Below are positions 19,256 to 27,841 of a DNA stretch of 64,000 bases, in pieces (positions within the stretch are counted from its first letter, which is position 1; every line of letters starts with the position of its first letter). A program made the position numbers and the translations under genes. This stretch comes from Actinomyces procaprae (lineage in GTDB: Bacteria > Actinomycetota > Actinomycetes > Actinomycetales > Actinomycetaceae): positions 2,976,001 to 3,040,000 of the forward strand of contig NZ_CP039292.1 in assembly GCF_004798665.1 (NCBI RefSeq), given 5' to 3'. The notes under the pieces were generated by a model that was not told the DNA's origin, searched no databases, and was given only the letters and a program-made list of their open reading frames with translations.

Positions 19256-20077
19256 TCAGGCCTTGACGGCACCACCGGTGGCGCCCGCCGCAATGTATTT
19301 CTGCGCCGCCACCAGCAGCACGGCGGCGGGCACGGAGGCCATGGTCGCCGTCGCCATCACCGAGCCCCAGTCGGCCACGTATCCGCCGATGAACAGGTAT
19401 ATCCCCAGGGTCACCGGACGTGCGGCCGAGTTCGAGTTCAGTGTGAGGGCGAACAGGAAGTCGCTCCAGGCGAACAGGAAGCTGAACAGCGCGGCGGTGA
19501 TCATGGCATTCCGGCTCAGCGGCAGGACGATCCAGACGAAGGTGCGCAGCCGTCCCGCGCCGTCGACCCGGGCGGCCTCCAGCAGGGACATGGGGATGGC
19601 CCGCATGAATGCCTGAATGATCAGGATGGAGAAGGGTACGCCCAGAGCCGAGTCGGCCAGGATGAGGCCGACGGTCGTGTTGAGTATCCCCAGGTCGTTG
19701 TATGCCGAGTAAAGGGCGTTGGCGATCACGATGCCCGGGATCATTTGGCTGAGCAGCAGGGCGAACATGACCGCCGCCGCCCCGCGCACCCGGTACAGGC
19801 TCAGGGCGTAGGCCGCCGGGGTGGCAACCGTCAGGCAGACCAGGACGGCACCCACGGCCACCACCAGGCTGGTGAGCAGGTTCGCCCCTTGGGTGGAGAA
19901 GGCGGCCCGGTAGCCGTCCAGACCGGGATGGATGGGCAGCCAGTCGAGATCGGCGGTGGAGACTCCGGGTTGGAAGGAGGCGTTGACCATCCAGTAGACC
20001 GGAAACAGCATGAACGCCAGGAAGAGGCAGCCCAATACCGTATAGACCCAGGACCTGCGGGGCTGTTTGTGAGACAT
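19256..20077 (-). CDS. Sugar ABC transporter permease, MalG type
   Basis: This is a 273-aa inner-membrane permease with six predicted membrane segments, the first being VYTVLGCLFLAFMLFPVYW. The cytoplasmic EAA loop that docks the ATPase is visible (LLEAARVDGAGRLRTFVWIV). It begins 4 bases after the end of the MalF-type gene, indicating translational coupling. No ATPase gene is present in the operon, so a shared MsiK-like ATPase encoded elsewhere is expected, as is common in actinobacteria. Confidence 0.93.
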   Translation of the reverse strand: MSHKQPRRSWVYTVLGCLFLAFMLFPVYWMVNASFQPGVSTADLDWLPIHPGLDGYRAAFSTQGANLLTSLVVAVGAVLVCLTVATPAAYALSLYRVRGAAAVMFALLLSQMIPGIVIANALYSAYNDLGILNTTVGLILADSALGVPFSILIIQAFMRAIPMSLLEAARVDGAGRLRTFVWIVLPLSRNAMITAALFSFLFAWSDFLFALTLNSNSAARPVTLGIYLFIGGYVADWGSVMATATMASVPAAVLLVAAQKYIAAGATGGAVKA

Positions 20078-20081
20078 GGCC

Positions 20082-20999
20082 TCAGTCCTCCACTCCGGAA
20101 CGGGTCATCCGCAGATAGGCCAAGGCGAACACCAGGGAGATGAGCACCAGGATGTTGCCGAGCGCCGCGCCCTGACCGAACTCGAAGTTCGCAAAGGAGA
20201 GCCGGTAGGACTGGGTGGCCAGGGTCTCGGTGGCGCCGGAGGGACCGCCCTCGGTCAGCCCCAGGATGATGTCGAGTACTTTGAGGGTGTAGACCACCCC
20301 GAGTATCAGCACCACGGAGACCACCGGCCGCAGCAGGGGCCAGGTGATGTTCCTGAAGGCCTTCCATCCGGTGGCGCCGTCCAGGGCGGCGGCCTCGTAA
20401 AGCTCGTCGGGAATGTCCTGCAGCCCGGAGTACAGGATGGTCATGTTGAAGGGGATGCCCAGCCAGATGTTGACCATGACGACGGCGACCAGGGCAACCT
20501 CGGTGCTGGTAAGCCACGGAATGTTCTCGACGCCGGCGAGCCCGAGGAGCTGGTTGACGACGCCGGAGTCCTTGTCCAGCATCCACTTCCAGATGGCGCT
20601 GGACACGATCATGGGCAGCAGCCATGGCAGCAGCATGAGTGAGCGCATGACCCCGTTGAGCGGGAAGTGCTTCTTGAAGAAGACCGCCAGGGCCAGGCCG
20701 ATGGTGAACTGCCCGGTGATGGAGCCGACCGTGAACAGCACCGTGTTGATCAGCGCGGTTGAGAACACGGAGGACTTCACAACCGCCGCGTAGTTGGCCA
20801 GGCCCACGAATGGAGCCTCGCCGGTGTAGAAGGTGCGGGTGGTGTAGTCCTGCACACTCATCATCAGGTTCTTGACGATCGGATAGCCGAAGTACAGCAG
20901 CAGGAACGCGATCGCGGGTGCCAGGAAGGCCCAGCGGAAGGCCTCCTCGCGCCGACGCATCTGCCGGCGCGCCGGGCCTGGGCGCGGTTCAGTCATCAT
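20082..20999 (-). CDS. Sugar ABC transporter permease, MalF type
   Basis: This is a 305-aa permease with an Arg-rich cytoplasmic N-terminus, a first membrane segment at about residues 22-45 (FRWAFLAPAIAFLLLYFGYP), and the EAA loop LYEAAALDGATGWKAFRNIT. It starts with two consecutive ATG codons after AAGGAGACG. It is co-transcribed with the binding protein upstream and the MalG-type permease downstream, and with the GH31 enzyme it forms an import-and-hydrolyse unit. Confidence 0.93.
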   Translation of the reverse strand: MMTEPRPGPARRQMRRREEAFRWAFLAPAIAFLLLYFGYPIVKNLMMSVQDYTTRTFYTGEAPFVGLANYAAVVKSSVFSTALINTVLFTVGSITGQFTIGLALAVFFKKHFPLNGVMRSLMLLPWLLPMIVSSAIWKWMLDKDSGVVNQLLGLAGVENIPWLTSTEVALVAVVMVNIWLGIPFNMTILYSGLQDIPDELYEAAALDGATGWKAFRNITWPLLRPVVSVVLILGVVYTLKVLDIILGLTEGGPSGATETLATQSYRLSFANFEFGQGAALGNILVLISLVFALAYLRMTRSGVED

Positions 21000-21079
21000 C
21001 GTCTCCTTCTGGGTGGGTTGCGGTCAGTCGAGCCGACGCGGCGGCCGGAAGCGGGGCCACACCCCGGCCGCCGCCGCCC

Positions 21080-22357
21080 TCAAGAGACGAAGTCCGCCTT
21101 GGCGGTCTGGAGGGCCTGCAATGGGGCGGCCTTGCCGGTCAGGGCGGACTGCATGGCGTTGTACAGGGCCTCCGCCGTCTTGGGCCAGGCCTCACCGAGC
21201 TTGGCGGTGCGGGAGCGCCCGTTGTTGACGGCGGTGACCAGGGGCTCCATGTCCGGCAGCTCGGCGAGGTAGTCGGCGTCGGCCTCCTCGCGCGTGGGGA
21301 TGGTGAAACGGGTGGTGTTGAGTTCCAGGATCGACTCCTTGCCCAGCAGCACCGCGAGCAGCTCGGCGGCCTTCTTCTGACGCGCCTCGTCGCCGGTGGC
21401 CGGCACCGTCCACAGCTCACCGCCGAGGGGAGACACGGCGGTGTCTCCGGCCTTGGGCACCGGCATCTCGGCCACGCCCCAGTTGATGCCGGAGTCGTTG
21501 AAGGTGTTGGTCATCCACGGGCCGTTGACGATCATCGCCGCCTTGCCGGAGGTGAACTGCTCACCCAGATCGCCCTGGCCCCAGTTGACGACGGACTGGG
21601 AGGCCGAGCCATCGTTCACCAGGCCCACCAGCAGCTGGAGAGCGCTGGCCGCCTCCGGGGTGGCAATATCGGTCTCGTCCGCGCCCGCGGACCAGAAGAA
21701 GGGCAGGAACTGCCAGGAGCCCTCGTAGGAGGCCTTGGCGCAGAAGGCGACCCCGTATGCACCGTCCTTGGTCAGGGTCTTGGCGGTGGACTTCAGCTCG
21801 TCCCAGGTGGTGGGCACCGCGACACCGGCGGCGTCCAACAGGTCCTTGTTGTAGTACAGGCCGAGGGTGTTGGCACACGGACCCATGCCGTAGAGCTCGC
21901 CGTCGTAGGTGCCCGCGCCGACGAATCCGTCGATGAAGCCGTCGGCGGTGATGCCGAAGGTGCTCAGGGGCGCCAACGCCCCGGTGGCGGCGATCTGCTG
22001 GAGGTCGGGATTGTCCAGCATGAGCAGGTCGGGCAGAGTGCGTGAGGAGCTCATCTGCAAAACCTTCTGAATCAGGCCGGTGCCGGAGACGGCCTCGCGC
22101 TCAATGGTGACACCGACCTGCTCCGCGGCGGCCTCGAGTGCCTTCTGGAAGATCTGGTTGTCCGGCTCATCGGCGTAGTAGTCGAGCACCTTTAGGGAGG
22201 TGACCTCTCCGCCCTTGCCGGTCGCGCCGCCCCGGCCGCAGGCGGCAAGCGGAAGCGCTGCGGCGGCCAGCGCGGCGCCCTGAAGGACACGGCGACGGTT
22301 AACGGTACGGCTCCCAGCGGGGTGCGACCCCGCGGCGTTCCGGGTGTTGATGAACAT
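21080..22357 (-). CDS. Extracellular oligosaccharide-binding lipoprotein
   Basis: This is a 425-aa family 1 solute-binding protein with an N-terminal RRRVLQG Tat-like motif and the lipobox LPLAAC, giving a lipidated Cys near residue 38. I chose the ATG at 22357 (ACGGAG six bases upstream); the open frame extends further upstream through the operator region, which is not coding. It is the first gene of the operon binding protein, MalF, MalG, GH31, and lies opposite a LacI regulator. Its ligand is probably the oligosaccharide cut by the GH31 enzyme. Confidence 0.9.
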   Translation of the reverse strand: MFINTRNAAGSHPAGSRTVNRRRVLQGAALAAAALPLAACGRGGATGKGGEVTSLKVLDYYADEPDNQIFQKALEAAAEQVGVTIEREAVSGTGLIQKVLQMSSSRTLPDLLMLDNPDLQQIAATGALAPLSTFGITADGFIDGFVGAGTYDGELYGMGPCANTLGLYYNKDLLDAAGVAVPTTWDELKSTAKTLTKDGAYGVAFCAKASYEGSWQFLPFFWSAGADETDIATPEAASALQLLVGLVNDGSASQSVVNWGQGDLGEQFTSGKAAMIVNGPWMTNTFNDSGINWGVAEMPVPKAGDTAVSPLGGELWTVPATGDEARQKKAAELLAVLLGKESILELNTTRFTIPTREEADADYLAELPDMEPLVTAVNNGRSRTAKLGEAWPKTAEALYNAMQSALTGKAAPLQALQTAKADFVS

Positions 22358-22394
22358 GTCGACTCCGTTCCCCGGGGCGACGATGAACCTATCG

Positions 22395-22425
22395 ATACGT
22401 ATGCGCAAACGTATGCGTACCGGTA
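22395..22425. promoter_or_regulatory. Cluster of three palindromes, candidate LacI operators
   Basis: The block contains ATACGTAT (22395-22402), GCAAACGTATGC (22405-22416, palindromic except one pair, with the central CG typical of LacI-family sites) and TACCGGTA (22418-22425). It lies between the divergent binding-protein and LacI genes, upstream of both starts, so it probably mediates repression of the importer operon and autoregulation. Confidence 0.6.
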
Positions 22426-22579
22426 AGATTCGCTGTGTGTCGCCCTGCGGTGTTGTGAGAAAGACCTGACGAAGCGTCTTCGCTCCGCCTCGGGCGAGAA
22501 ATGTATCATCGTGAACCCAACCTGGCAAGCGCGTGTGCGAGCACGACCTGCCCGTCGGCCCCAACCGAGAGTGCCCACC

Positions 22580-23602
22580 ATGCAGTCCTCACCCACAAGT
22601 CGTGACGTCGCGCTGGCCGCGGGAGTCTCCCAGTCCACGGTCTCCTATGTATTGAGCGGCAAGCGGTTCGTCTCGCCGGATACGCGTGCGCGCGTGCGCG
22701 AGGCAATGGACGAGCTCGGGTATCGCCCGCATGCGAGCGCCAGGGCGCTGAAGAGCAGTCAGAGCAGAATCCTGGGCCTGCTGGTGCCCTACCACGAGCG
22801 CATAGACGCCCCGGGCCAGTACCGCTACATCGTCTCCCTGGCCGCCGCATGCCGACGTCGCGGCTACGACCTGCTGGTCATCAGCGGCGAGGAGGACGTG
22901 GAGGGCATGCGCCGTCTGGTCGGCTCGGCACTGTGCGACGGCATCCTAGTAATGGATGTGCTCGACACCGATGCTCGCGTGGCGGCCGCACACGATCTGC
23001 GCATCCCCTCGGTCTTCATCGGGCTGAGCCATGACGCGCAGTCCGTGGTCGCCACGGACACGGACTTCGAGGCCATCGGGGCGGGCTGCGCACAAAGGAT
23101 TCACGACGCCGGACACACCCACGCCGTCGTGGTCACTCCGGCCTCCGAGCACGTCCGCCCCATGGGCTTCATCCGCCGCTTCACCGATGCCTTGGAGTCA
23201 CGGGCCGCCGATCTGGGGCTGGCCCTGGAACCACTCGCCGTGGCGAGAGGCTTCTCCCCCACACACCAGGCCCTGCGGGGCCACCTCGGCCGGGCCCACG
23301 GCGCAGACGCGTTCATAACCACGCCGGCCACATCGATAGACGACGTAATCAATGCTCTAATCGTGGAGGGCCTCACGCCCGGAGTCGACGTCTCGGTGAT
23401 CGGGGCCGGAGGCTCGGGGGACTCCTCCCACACCGGCATCGATTACACCTACTACGACTCCGACGTGCCCAAAGTAACCGCCACCGCCGTCGACCTACTG
23501 GTCGATCAGTTGGAGGGAGCACTCCCCCTGAAGGGCAGGGACCCCGAACTCATCACCCCGCTCTTTCACGAGGGTGTCTCTCTGCTGCGGGCACCGAAGT
23601 GA
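22580..23602 (+). CDS. LacI-family transcriptional regulator
   Basis: This is a 340-aa LacI-type repressor with an HTH (TSRDVALAAGVSQSTVSYVL) at the extreme N-terminus and a sugar-binding core. I place the start at ATG 22580, directly before the HTH. An upstream GTG at 22511 is in frame but lies 1 base after a -10-like TATCAT (22504-22509), so it would not be in the transcript. The regulator faces the importer/GH31 operon across the operator cluster and is convergent with the second GH31 gene, 49 bases away. Confidence 0.85.
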   Translation: MQSSPTSRDVALAAGVSQSTVSYVLSGKRFVSPDTRARVREAMDELGYRPHASARALKSSQSRILGLLVPYHERIDAPGQYRYIVSLAAACRRRGYDLLVISGEEDVEGMRRLVGSALCDGILVMDVLDTDARVAAAHDLRIPSVFIGLSHDAQSVVATDTDFEAIGAGCAQRIHDAGHTHAVVVTPASEHVRPMGFIRRFTDALESRAADLGLALEPLAVARGFSPTHQALRGHLGRAHGADAFITTPATSIDDVINALIVEGLTPGVDVSVIGAGGSGDSSHTGIDYTYYDSDVPKVTATAVDLLVDQLEGALPLKGRDPELITPLFHEGVSLLRAPK

Positions 23603-23651
23603 ATAGTGTGAGGCCGTCCCGGTTAGGCCACCACGAAGCCCGCCGTTCGGT

Positions 23652-25961
23652 TCAGTAGGCGGCCACGATCCCTGGCGGATACTCCACCACGGCCGCATCC
23701 CCGTCAGCCTGCACGCAGGTCCCGCCGGCCTCCAGCCGCCACGGCCCGCGAGCACCGTCGGCCCGCGCCGTAATTGCGCCGCCGCGGCAGGCGACTCGGA
23801 AGGCGACCGCCGCATACCCGTCGTGCGCAGGCACCACCACCTCCCGCTCATCACCGTCCGCCAGGCCGAAGCAGCGCAACGTCAGGTCCGCCGCCCAGTC
23901 CTCCTCCGGCCTCTCCACCCGTGCCGTCACGGGCAGCACGCTCCCCTGCCGCACGTACAGCGGCAGGGTGTCCAGGCCGTGCCGCTCGCGCACCCACCGC
24001 GGCCCAGCCACCGTCGTCCCATCCCACCAGGAGGTCCAGGTGCCTTCGGGCAGGTAGACCTCCACCTCGCCGTCGGCGTCCATCACGGGCGCCACCAGTA
24101 GGGCCTCCCCGAGCATGTACTGGGTGTCGACGTCCCGGGCCCCGGGGTCGTCGGGGAATTCCAGGAACATGGGCCGCATCATCGGCACCCCCGAGGCGTG
24201 CGCCTGCTCCGCCAGCCGGTACAGGTAGGGCATGAGCGACAGCCGCAGGCGGATGAACCGGCCGGCCACCTCGACCGCCTCGGCGTCGAAGGCCCAGGGC
24301 ACGCGCACCGAGTTCGAGCCGTGCAGCCGGGCATGCGAGGACAGCAGGCCGAAGGCCAGCCAGCGCTTGAACACGCCCGGGTCGGGGGTGCCCTCGAAAC
24401 CGCCGATGTCGTGGCTCCAATAGGCGAAGCCGGACGCGCACAGGGACAAGCCGCCGCGCAGCGTCTCCCCCATGGAGGCGTAGGTGGACTCGTTGTCGCC
24501 GCCCCAGTGCACGGGGAACTGCTGTCCACCCGCCGTGGCCGATCGGGCGAACAGGACCGCCTCCCCCTGGCCGCGCTGCTCGCGCAGCAGCTCGAAGACG
24601 GTGCGGTTGTAAAGGTGGGTGTAGTAGTTGTGCATCTTCTCCGCATCCGAGCCGTCGTGCCAGGCGATGCCGGTCACTGGGATCCGCTCCCCGAAGTCGG
24701 TCTTGAAGCAGTCCACGCCCATGTCCAGCAGCGCCTGGAGCTTCCCGCGGTACCAGGCGACGGCGTCGGGGTTGGTGAAGTCGACCAGGGCCATGCCCGC
24801 CTGCCACAGATCGGTCTGCCACACGTCGCCGGAGGTGGTGCGCACCAGGTAGCCGCGGGCGGCGCCCTCATCGAACAATGCCGAGCGCTGGGCGATATAG
24901 GGGTTGATCCACACGCATACGCGCAGGCCGCGGGCCTTGATGCGTTCCAGCATGCCGGCCGGGTCGGGGAAGGTGGCCGGGTCCCACACGAAGTCGCACC
25001 AGTGAAAGCCACGCATCCAGAAGGTGTCGAAGTGGAACACGCTCAACGGCAGACCGCGCTGCTCCATGCCGTCGATGAATGACATGACGGTCTGTTCGTC
25101 GTAGTCGGTGGTGAAGGAGGTGGTCAGCCACAGTCCGAAGGACCAGGTGGGCACCATCGGGGCGCGGCCGGTCAGCGCCGTGTAGCGCCGGAGCACCTCC
25201 TTCGGCGTGGGACCGTCAATCACGTAGTAGGTCAGCCGCTCGCCCTCCACGGAAAACTGCACGCGGGTGGTGACCTCGCTGCCGACCTCGAAGGACACCC
25301 CGCCGGCCTCGGCGACGAAGACGCCGTAACCGGCGCTGGTGAGGTAGAAGGGGATGTTCTTGTAGGCCTGCTCGGAGGCGGTGCCGCCGTCCTCGTTCCA
25401 GATGTCCACGCTCTGGCCGTTCTTGGTGAAGGCGCCGAAGCGCTCCCCCAGCCCGTAGACCCGCTCCCCCGGGCGCAGGGAGAGCTGTTCGCGCATGTAG
25501 GCGGTCCCGTCCGGCCCGACGACGTGGGCGACGGCGCGCGGCAGGCTCGCCGTGAGCGGGCGTCCGGCGGAGCTGAAGGCAGCCGTCCAGTCCTCCCCCT
25601 CCCGCAGGGTCACGGCCAGCGCGCCGGCCCGCAGGGTGACGCCGCCCGCCACCTGCTCGACCTCGCCCTGATAGTCCTCCGTAGCGGCTACCGCGAAATG
25701 CGGCCCGCGGTCGCGCACGCCGCGGTGGTTGACCAGCTCCACCTTGATGACGCCGTCGGCGACGGCGGTGAAGGTCGCCGACAGCAGCGCCACGTTCAAG
25801 GTGTCGCCACGGGTGGACACCGGGCGGACCGGGGCGTACGCGTGAACAGTGCTGCCGGTGTCGCCGCAGTGAGCGGAGCCGACGGACAGGTCGAGCAGGC
25901 CGCGGGCCTTTTCCACGGTGTAACCGGGACGGTCGAGCCAATAGCCGTTGGAGAACTTCAT
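23652..25961 (-). CDS. yicI: Alpha-xylosidase, YicI type (GH31)
   Basis: This is a 769-aa GH31 enzyme that removes alpha-xylosyl residues from short oligosaccharides such as isoprimeverose. The nucleophile Asp422 is in CFKTDFGERIP and the acid/base Asp489 in VHWGGDNEST, both in the form diagnostic of YicI. The length and the N-terminus (MKFSNGYWLDRPGYTVE) also match YicI. It lacks a signal peptide. It ends an operon of binding protein, MalF, MalG and GH31, 11 bases after the MalG gene. Its free xylose product would enter XylA and XylB. Confidence 0.93.
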   Translation of the reverse strand: MKFSNGYWLDRPGYTVEKARGLLDLSVGSAHCGDTGSTVHAYAPVRPVSTRGDTLNVALLSATFTAVADGVIKVELVNHRGVRDRGPHFAVAATEDYQGEVEQVAGGVTLRAGALAVTLREGEDWTAAFSSAGRPLTASLPRAVAHVVGPDGTAYMREQLSLRPGERVYGLGERFGAFTKNGQSVDIWNEDGGTASEQAYKNIPFYLTSAGYGVFVAEAGGVSFEVGSEVTTRVQFSVEGERLTYYVIDGPTPKEVLRRYTALTGRAPMVPTWSFGLWLTTSFTTDYDEQTVMSFIDGMEQRGLPLSVFHFDTFWMRGFHWCDFVWDPATFPDPAGMLERIKARGLRVCVWINPYIAQRSALFDEGAARGYLVRTTSGDVWQTDLWQAGMALVDFTNPDAVAWYRGKLQALLDMGVDCFKTDFGERIPVTGIAWHDGSDAEKMHNYYTHLYNRTVFELLREQRGQGEAVLFARSATAGGQQFPVHWGGDNESTYASMGETLRGGLSLCASGFAYWSHDIGGFEGTPDPGVFKRWLAFGLLSSHARLHGSNSVRVPWAFDAEAVEVAGRFIRLRLSLMPYLYRLAEQAHASGVPMMRPMFLEFPDDPGARDVDTQYMLGEALLVAPVMDADGEVEVYLPEGTWTSWWDGTTVAGPRWVRERHGLDTLPLYVRQGSVLPVTARVERPEEDWAADLTLRCFGLADGDEREVVVPAHDGYAAVAFRVACRGGAITARADGARGPWRLEAGGTCVQADGDAAVVEYPPGIVAAY

Positions 25962-25972
25962 GGCGGGTTCCT

Positions 25973-26905
25973 TTACTTGACCGCGCCGGCGGTGACGCCG
26001 CGGGTCAGGGTGCGCTGGAAGAAGAGGAAGAACAGGAAGGTCGGAACAAGCGAGACGAGGGCGCCGGCGTTGAGTGTGGGCACATCGAGCATGCGGTCCC
26101 CCTGCAGGCTGGAAAGCGCAATCGGCACGGTCTGGTTGTCATTGCTGGTGAGCATCACCAGCGGAATGAAGAACTCATTCCACGTCCAGATGAAGAAGAA
26201 GATCGCGAGCACGCTCATGGTGGGGCGGACGATCGGGTAGACCACCCGCCACAGGATCTGCCAGCGGCCGGCGCCGTCGAGCTCGGCCGCCTCCAGCAGG
26301 GCGCGTGGGAAGGTGCCCAGCACGGAGGAGAGCAGGTAGGTGCCGAAGGCCGACTGGATGACGGTGAAGATGATGACGATCGACCACGGGTTGTCGGTGA
26401 GCCCGACCCGCTGCGCCATGGTGAACAGGGGGTAGATCAGCCCCTCCTGCGGCAGCATGTTGGCGATCATGAACACGGCCACGATCCAGGCGCGCCCCCG
26501 CACCCGGCCCACGCCGATGGCGTAGGCGTTCAGCAGGGACAGCAGCGTGCCGGCGACCGCCACCACCGCCGAGGTCCAGATGGAGTTCCACAGCTTGACG
26601 GGGAAGTTGACCCGCTGCCAGAAGTAGGCCAGGCCGTCGGTGTAGATCTGCTTGGGCAGGGACAGCGGGCTGCCGCCGGAGTAGTCGGCCGGAGATTTGA
26701 AGGCGTTGATGACCATCAGCAGGAACGGCGCCACCATGGCCAGCGCGAACAGGCCGACGACGGCGAGCACGATCCAGCGTCCGACACCCCGATGGAAGCG
26801 GTCCTTCCTGCGAGTGGCCGTGCCCGGTTTCGGCGCCGGGGCGCGTTTGGTTGCGCCCGCCGCACGAGTGGCCACAGATGCTGAGCTGAGGACGGTGTCG
26901 GACAT
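25973..26905 (-). CDS. Sugar ABC transporter permease, MalG type
   Basis: This is a 310-aa permease with a basic, Ala/Pro-rich cytoplasmic N-terminus of about 40 residues, six membrane segments starting at WIVLAVVGLFALAMVAPFLL, and the EAA loop ALLEAAELDGAGRWQILWRV. Its ATG is one base after the stop of the MalF-type gene. The long N-terminal tail is unlike the paralogue at 19256. The operon again has no ATPase gene. Confidence 0.92.
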   Translation of the reverse strand: MSDTVLSSASVATRAAGATKRAPAPKPGTATRRKDRFHRGVGRWIVLAVVGLFALAMVAPFLLMVINAFKSPADYSGGSPLSLPKQIYTDGLAYFWQRVNFPVKLWNSIWTSAVVAVAGTLLSLLNAYAIGVGRVRGRAWIVAVFMIANMLPQEGLIYPLFTMAQRVGLTDNPWSIVIIFTVIQSAFGTYLLSSVLGTFPRALLEAAELDGAGRWQILWRVVYPIVRPTMSVLAIFFFIWTWNEFFIPLVMLTSNDNQTVPIALSSLQGDRMLDVPTLNAGALVSLVPTFLFFLFFQRTLTRGVTAGAVK

Positions 26906-26906
26906 G

Positions 26907-27839
26907 TCAGCGTCCCTCCTCCTCGCGCCGGGCGCTGCGGTTCTGGAAGACCTGGATGACGCCGGCGATGACGATAATGACGATTGTGAGCACGGTTGAG
27001 ATGGCGGCGCCGTAGCCGACCTTCGACTTGTCGAAGAAGTTCAGGTAGGAGTAGTAGCTCGGCACCAGGGTGGAGCTCTCCGGACCGCCACGGGTGAGCA
27101 CGTAAATGGGCGCGAACACCTTCAGCGCCGCGATGGTGCAGGTGAGCACGATCACGAAGGTCTCCGGCCGGATCTGCGGCACGGTGATGGCGCGGAAGCG
27201 CGCGAACCAGCCCGCGCCGTCGAGCTCGGCCGCCTCGTACAACTCCGGGTCCACCCGCTGCAGGGCGGACATGAAGATGACGGTCGGGTAGCCGATCTGG
27301 ATCCAGATGAGCACGAACATGACCGAGCCCAACGCCGTCGAGGTGGAACCCAGCCAGTTGGGCGGGTCGGTGACACCCAGGCCGCGCAGAATCGTGTTGA
27401 CCGCACCCGTCTGGGAGTTGAGGATCCAGTTCCACACGATGCCGGCCACGGAGATCGGCAGGATCTGCGGCAGGTAGTACATGGCGCGCAGCGTCGCGGC
27501 GGTACGAGAGCCGAAGTGCTTGCCGATGTAGTCGAACAGGACGGCAGCCAGCACCAGCCCGATGAGCGTCGGGATGATGACCATGGCCACGATCATCGAC
27601 AACGAGTTGCGGAAGGACGCCCAGAACTTCGCGTCATCCAGCAGTTGGGCATAATTGTCCAGCCCGATGAACCGCATCGGCGACATGCCGCCCTTCCAGC
27701 TGTTGAGCGAGTACCAGACGTTCAGGGCGAGCGGCACCAGAATGATGATGGTGAAGCAGACCGCTCCCGGAATGAGGTAGGGCAGGTAGGCCAGACTCCG
27801 CGATCTGCGGCGCGAGGGCCGTTCGGTTCGGGCGTGCAC
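26907..27839 (-). CDS. Sugar ABC transporter permease, MalF type
   Basis: This is a 310-aa permease starting with GTG at 27839, two bases after the binding-protein stop. The N-terminus is Arg-rich, and the first membrane segment is LPYLIPGAVCFTIIILVPLA. The EAA loop is LYEAAELDGAGWFARFRAIT. It probably forms a heterodimer with the MalG-type protein encoded downstream to import an alpha-xylosyl oligosaccharide. Confidence 0.92.
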   Translation of the reverse strand: MHARTERPSRRRSRSLAYLPYLIPGAVCFTIIILVPLALNVWYSLNSWKGGMSPMRFIGLDNYAQLLDDAKFWASFRNSLSMIVAMVIIPTLIGLVLAAVLFDYIGKHFGSRTAATLRAMYYLPQILPISVAGIVWNWILNSQTGAVNTILRGLGVTDPPNWLGSTSTALGSVMFVLIWIQIGYPTVIFMSALQRVDPELYEAAELDGAGWFARFRAITVPQIRPETFVIVLTCTIAALKVFAPIYVLTRGGPESSTLVPSYYSYLNFFDKSKVGYGAAISTVLTIVIIVIAGVIQVFQNRSARREEEGR

Positions 27840-27841
27840 GG